NCBI RefSeq assembly: GCF_030052815.1
Contig: NC_079502.1
Coordinates: 6,538,103 to 6,602,102, forward strand
Source: Hevea brasiliensis
Lineage: Eukaryota; Streptophyta; Magnoliopsida; Malpighiales; Euphorbiaceae
Direction: 5' to 3'
DNA length: 64,000 bases
Shown here piece by piece: positions 61,191-64,000 of the stretch. The translations under genes were made by a program, and so were the position numbers. Positions within the stretch are counted from its first letter, which is position 1, and every line of letters starts with the position of its first letter. The notes beneath the pieces are model-generated. The model made no database searches. It was not told the DNA's origin and saw nothing but the letters and a program-made list of their open reading frames with translations.

Positions 61191-64000
61191 CTGTGATTGG
61201 TTTTCACTAGCACATCCATCATATAGTATCATACTATAGTACTAACCTACTACTCATTTTATGAAACACAGGCCATTCACCATGGATGATTCTTCCTGTT
61301 CCTCCTTCCTAAACTGACCATTAAAACATTATCGTCTCCTACTATCCTTTGTAAGAAATTGCTCATTATGGTTAGATAGGAGCCCTTGAAACTATAAGTT
61401 CCACTCGAACTAACATGGCTGTGAGAAATGCGTGCTATGCCATAATTCTAGACAAGATACTTCACGTGTTCATTATTCTTATTATAACCACATATACTGC
61501 CCATGGCTCTCCAAACTTCAGCCTCAAATTTTAACCATTAGTAATAATTTCATCCACAGTTAGCACTTCCTCTAGCTTATAGTTCAGAAGGGTTGCAAGC
61601 CCTAATAACTAACTTGATTTAACTCCTCTCACTACTCTGATCGTCCTTTCTTACTTAACATTATATACACATTTACCATCATTTCCTTTTAAGGAGAATG
61701 AGTGAGGACTGGTGCCTACCAATTTCTTAAATACTGGGTCACTTCAATGACATTTCCCTTACTTACATAGTCTTCTAGAGCTAAAAGTGCGAGCTAAACT
61801 TGAAAAGAAGGAGAAATCTCCTCCTATAGTCAACACCACATTATTGTCTGTAGAATAATGTTTAACCCATGTCTCTTGATCTTTTTCTTGAAATTTTATC
61901 ATCTCTTTCTATAAGATATCAGTTGCAACAATCCTTCTGTTATACCATCGATTTGTCTGACATATCATCTTAAGATTTACTATCTTTACTTATACTCCAT
62001 TTTTACCTTTTATGCCTACCCTCATTCTTTTGCATCCCTACATCTTACTGTATTCTAGAAGATATCTCTCACTAACAGACTCTTCCAGAATTGATCCCAA
62101 TCATACTTACTACCATAACTCTTATCCTTGTACTTCTCAGTGACTTGTGACTACCACTCATACATATCTCTCCCTTCTCTATCTTTTACTATCGTTCTGT
62201 TACTTATTTTTATTCATGTTTCCTTATAAAATAACCCTATTGGTCATACTGAAAATGCTTACCTAATCCTTGATCGCAGACCCCATAACTGCTATCTCAC
62301 CATCTCTACTCAGGACCTAAGCCTATGTGCCATTTTCCACCATCCTTTTTGTTCGTCATGCTTATTTGAACCATTAGGTTTACTTTTATTTAACTTACTA
62401 CTTATTAATTCACTCCTTTGCCTAATAGGACAATTCAAGACACCATTGCACATCCTATAACCTTTGCTTGCTCTGGTTGCATTCCTCAATTAACTTTCCT
62501 CACACTGTTAGAAGTTTAAATGGATCTTATCCCAATGCTACCTACTTCATCTTGGGAATAGGAATAGACAGAGTTTGATCCATATCTTATAACTTTGAAC
62601 TCCATGTTTTGGCTCCTAACACTGTCTGAACTATGACCTACTCTAAGTCTTACACTTCTAGATCCTATATCTTGACAACTATTCTCACTCATGTAATCTC
62701 ATTCTGGGCTTTCTAATATTACTTTTCAGTACATCCTATTTACCTTGCCGAAGATGACACTTTATGTACTTTATATCTCACTTTGATCTTCCTAATCTTG
62801 TCCTATTCTTGGCTATTCGATTTGCTTTTTAATTCATCTCTTTTATCTTACCCAAATTAAAACATTGATTACTTTGTTCCTTACCTCCATCCTTCTTTTT
62901 GACCTGATAGCTATGCTAGATAACTATACTTTTCAGTATCTCTATTAGGTCATCTTCACCTTTGTATTACTCAGAATTGGTCTGTCGACTACTCTGATTA
63001 GCACTTCTACTGCCATTCAAATTTCTCTCCTGTTACATCTAAAACCAACTATCTAAATTTTTATTTCTAGATTTCTTTTTATCTACTGATATTCTATGAA
63101 TTATTTTTGTTGACTTTCAGTCATTATCCTTTCCTCTGCTTAACTACAAACTACCCCCAAATACCTCAAGGAGGGAATCTACAAAATTTCCTTTTTCCCT
63201 TGCTACTCAAAAGTTCTACATCCATCATGATCTGATCACTTATAATCCTTACAATGAAAATAGTACTCTCCCTAAAGAGGGGGGGGGGGGGTGTACGAAG
63301 CCAACTATTTTCTATCACGCTACAGTCCCATTTAGGACTCATTCCACAGATCATTATATTAGTGGTACTTTTCTGTCTCTCTTGAGAAGACATTAGATCA
63401 AACCCTACATCATAACTGACTGCAATAGGGATACTACATCTGCCACCTTGCCAAAATCATGTCAAATCATTTACCCTCTTATCATATCACAACTCTTTAA
63501 ATTATCATTCCATAGGCTATAAAATTTATTCCTAGCGTCCGATCTTCTCTAGGTAGTAAGGTTGTACTTTGTATCTTGCTGACACACGAAGGATATATTA
63601 TTCTTACTAAACTTTAGGCCAAACGTCTCTTGTAATGCTAAACTATCAAAGACCCCATATCGAAGACCAGATGATCCCACTAAGTAGGTGTCATCATTAC
63701 ACTGCAACCGTGCAAAAAATCTCTAGCCTCGTGCCACTTACACTATAACTTTGCGCTCAGTCACTGACTCCAGTTATCACCCAAGTGCAACTTTTGATAT
63801 TCTATCTCAAGGGTCTTAAACCCTAACTAGGAGTTTTCCTAACTCCTCTGCAAAAATATAACTCAATCTTGACATAATTATACCAAAACAAAGACTGTCT
63901 ACAAACACCCTCATCATGGTGCACCACGCGAAAGCACGTAGTTTTACACAATAATCCCATGTTGATACTGTAATCTGCAGCTTACCACACAAATATCAAG
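61191..64000. other. Unassigned sequence, expected gag/protease end of element E
   Basis: By position this should hold the protease and gag of E, but neither the DSGATHSF-type motif nor a zinc knuckle nor capsid blocks can be read on either strand. ORFs are short. A run of 12 G at 63280-63291 is the only striking local feature. It may be very decayed or a different inserted sequence. Confidence 0.45.

Larger units (their letters stand above)
57746..64000 (-). mobile_element. Element E: decayed Ty3 chromovirus related to D, running off the right edge
   Basis: Read on the minus strand, it has a 3' LTR (59200-57746), a polypurine tract, a chromodomain relic, RT and pre-RT sequence up to about 61190. 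LTR ends (TGTAACACC...GACCGTGACA) and protein blocks resemble element D. The left flank base string GTCTA (57741-57745) would be its duplication, but the other end is outside the window. From about 61200 rightwards I can no longer recognise coding blocks. Confidence 0.8.

Overview
This is nuclear DNA of a flowering plant, most likely a eudicot. The evidence is intron-rich genes with GT-AG splice sites, very AT-rich intergenic DNA, microsatellites and nested LTR retrotransposons. The style of the repeats is compatible with Euphorbiaceae, but that is only a weak inference.

Three host genes can be read. (1) At the left edge, minus strand, are the first six coding exons of class III alcohol dehydrogenase / S-nitrosoglutathione reductase (4-2458); the rest lies outside the window. 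(2) At 43787-44298, plus strand, is a small two-exon cupin_3-family gene. (3) At 49116-55478, minus strand, is a 14-exon gene for an 816-residue AMBRA1-like WD40 protein whose exons join in frame throughout.

Between the first and second genes lies a nest of retrotransposons, dated relative to one another by target-site duplications (TSDs) that I could read directly. Element A (4395-38550, TSD CACAT) is a decayed Tat/Ogre-like Ty3 element. Its 5' LTR is split by element B (5450-20021, TSD CTTTG). B is a very long solo-LTR-like unit, itself split by an inverted copy of the same family, B' (11850-17854, TSD CAGAC/CAGAT), and by a 3.1-kb solo-LTR-like insertion, C (6922-10014, TSD ACTAA). The 3' LTR of A is split by element D (28221-38206, TSD GCTAT), a complete-length but frame-broken chromovirus of Tekay/Del type. 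A fifth element, E (from 57746 past the right edge, minus strand), is related to D.

The most unusual unit is B/B'. It is a roughly 6-kb LTR-like unit with TG...CA ends, a TATA box, an array of 58-59-bp repeats and the same 3' motif as the LTR of A. Antisense inside it are two promoter-bearing genes: a short unknown ORF and a two-exon gene for a PF04195-type ('putative gypsy type transposon') protein. Because B' sits inverted inside B, the locus forms large inverted repeats.

The remaining intergenic DNA (2.7-3.2, 38.6-43.5, 44.3-48.6 and 55.7-57.3 kb) is AT-rich and mostly featureless. It holds a 5'-truncated LINE relic, a Stowaway-like MITE, a 162-bp tandem duplication and several microsatellites.
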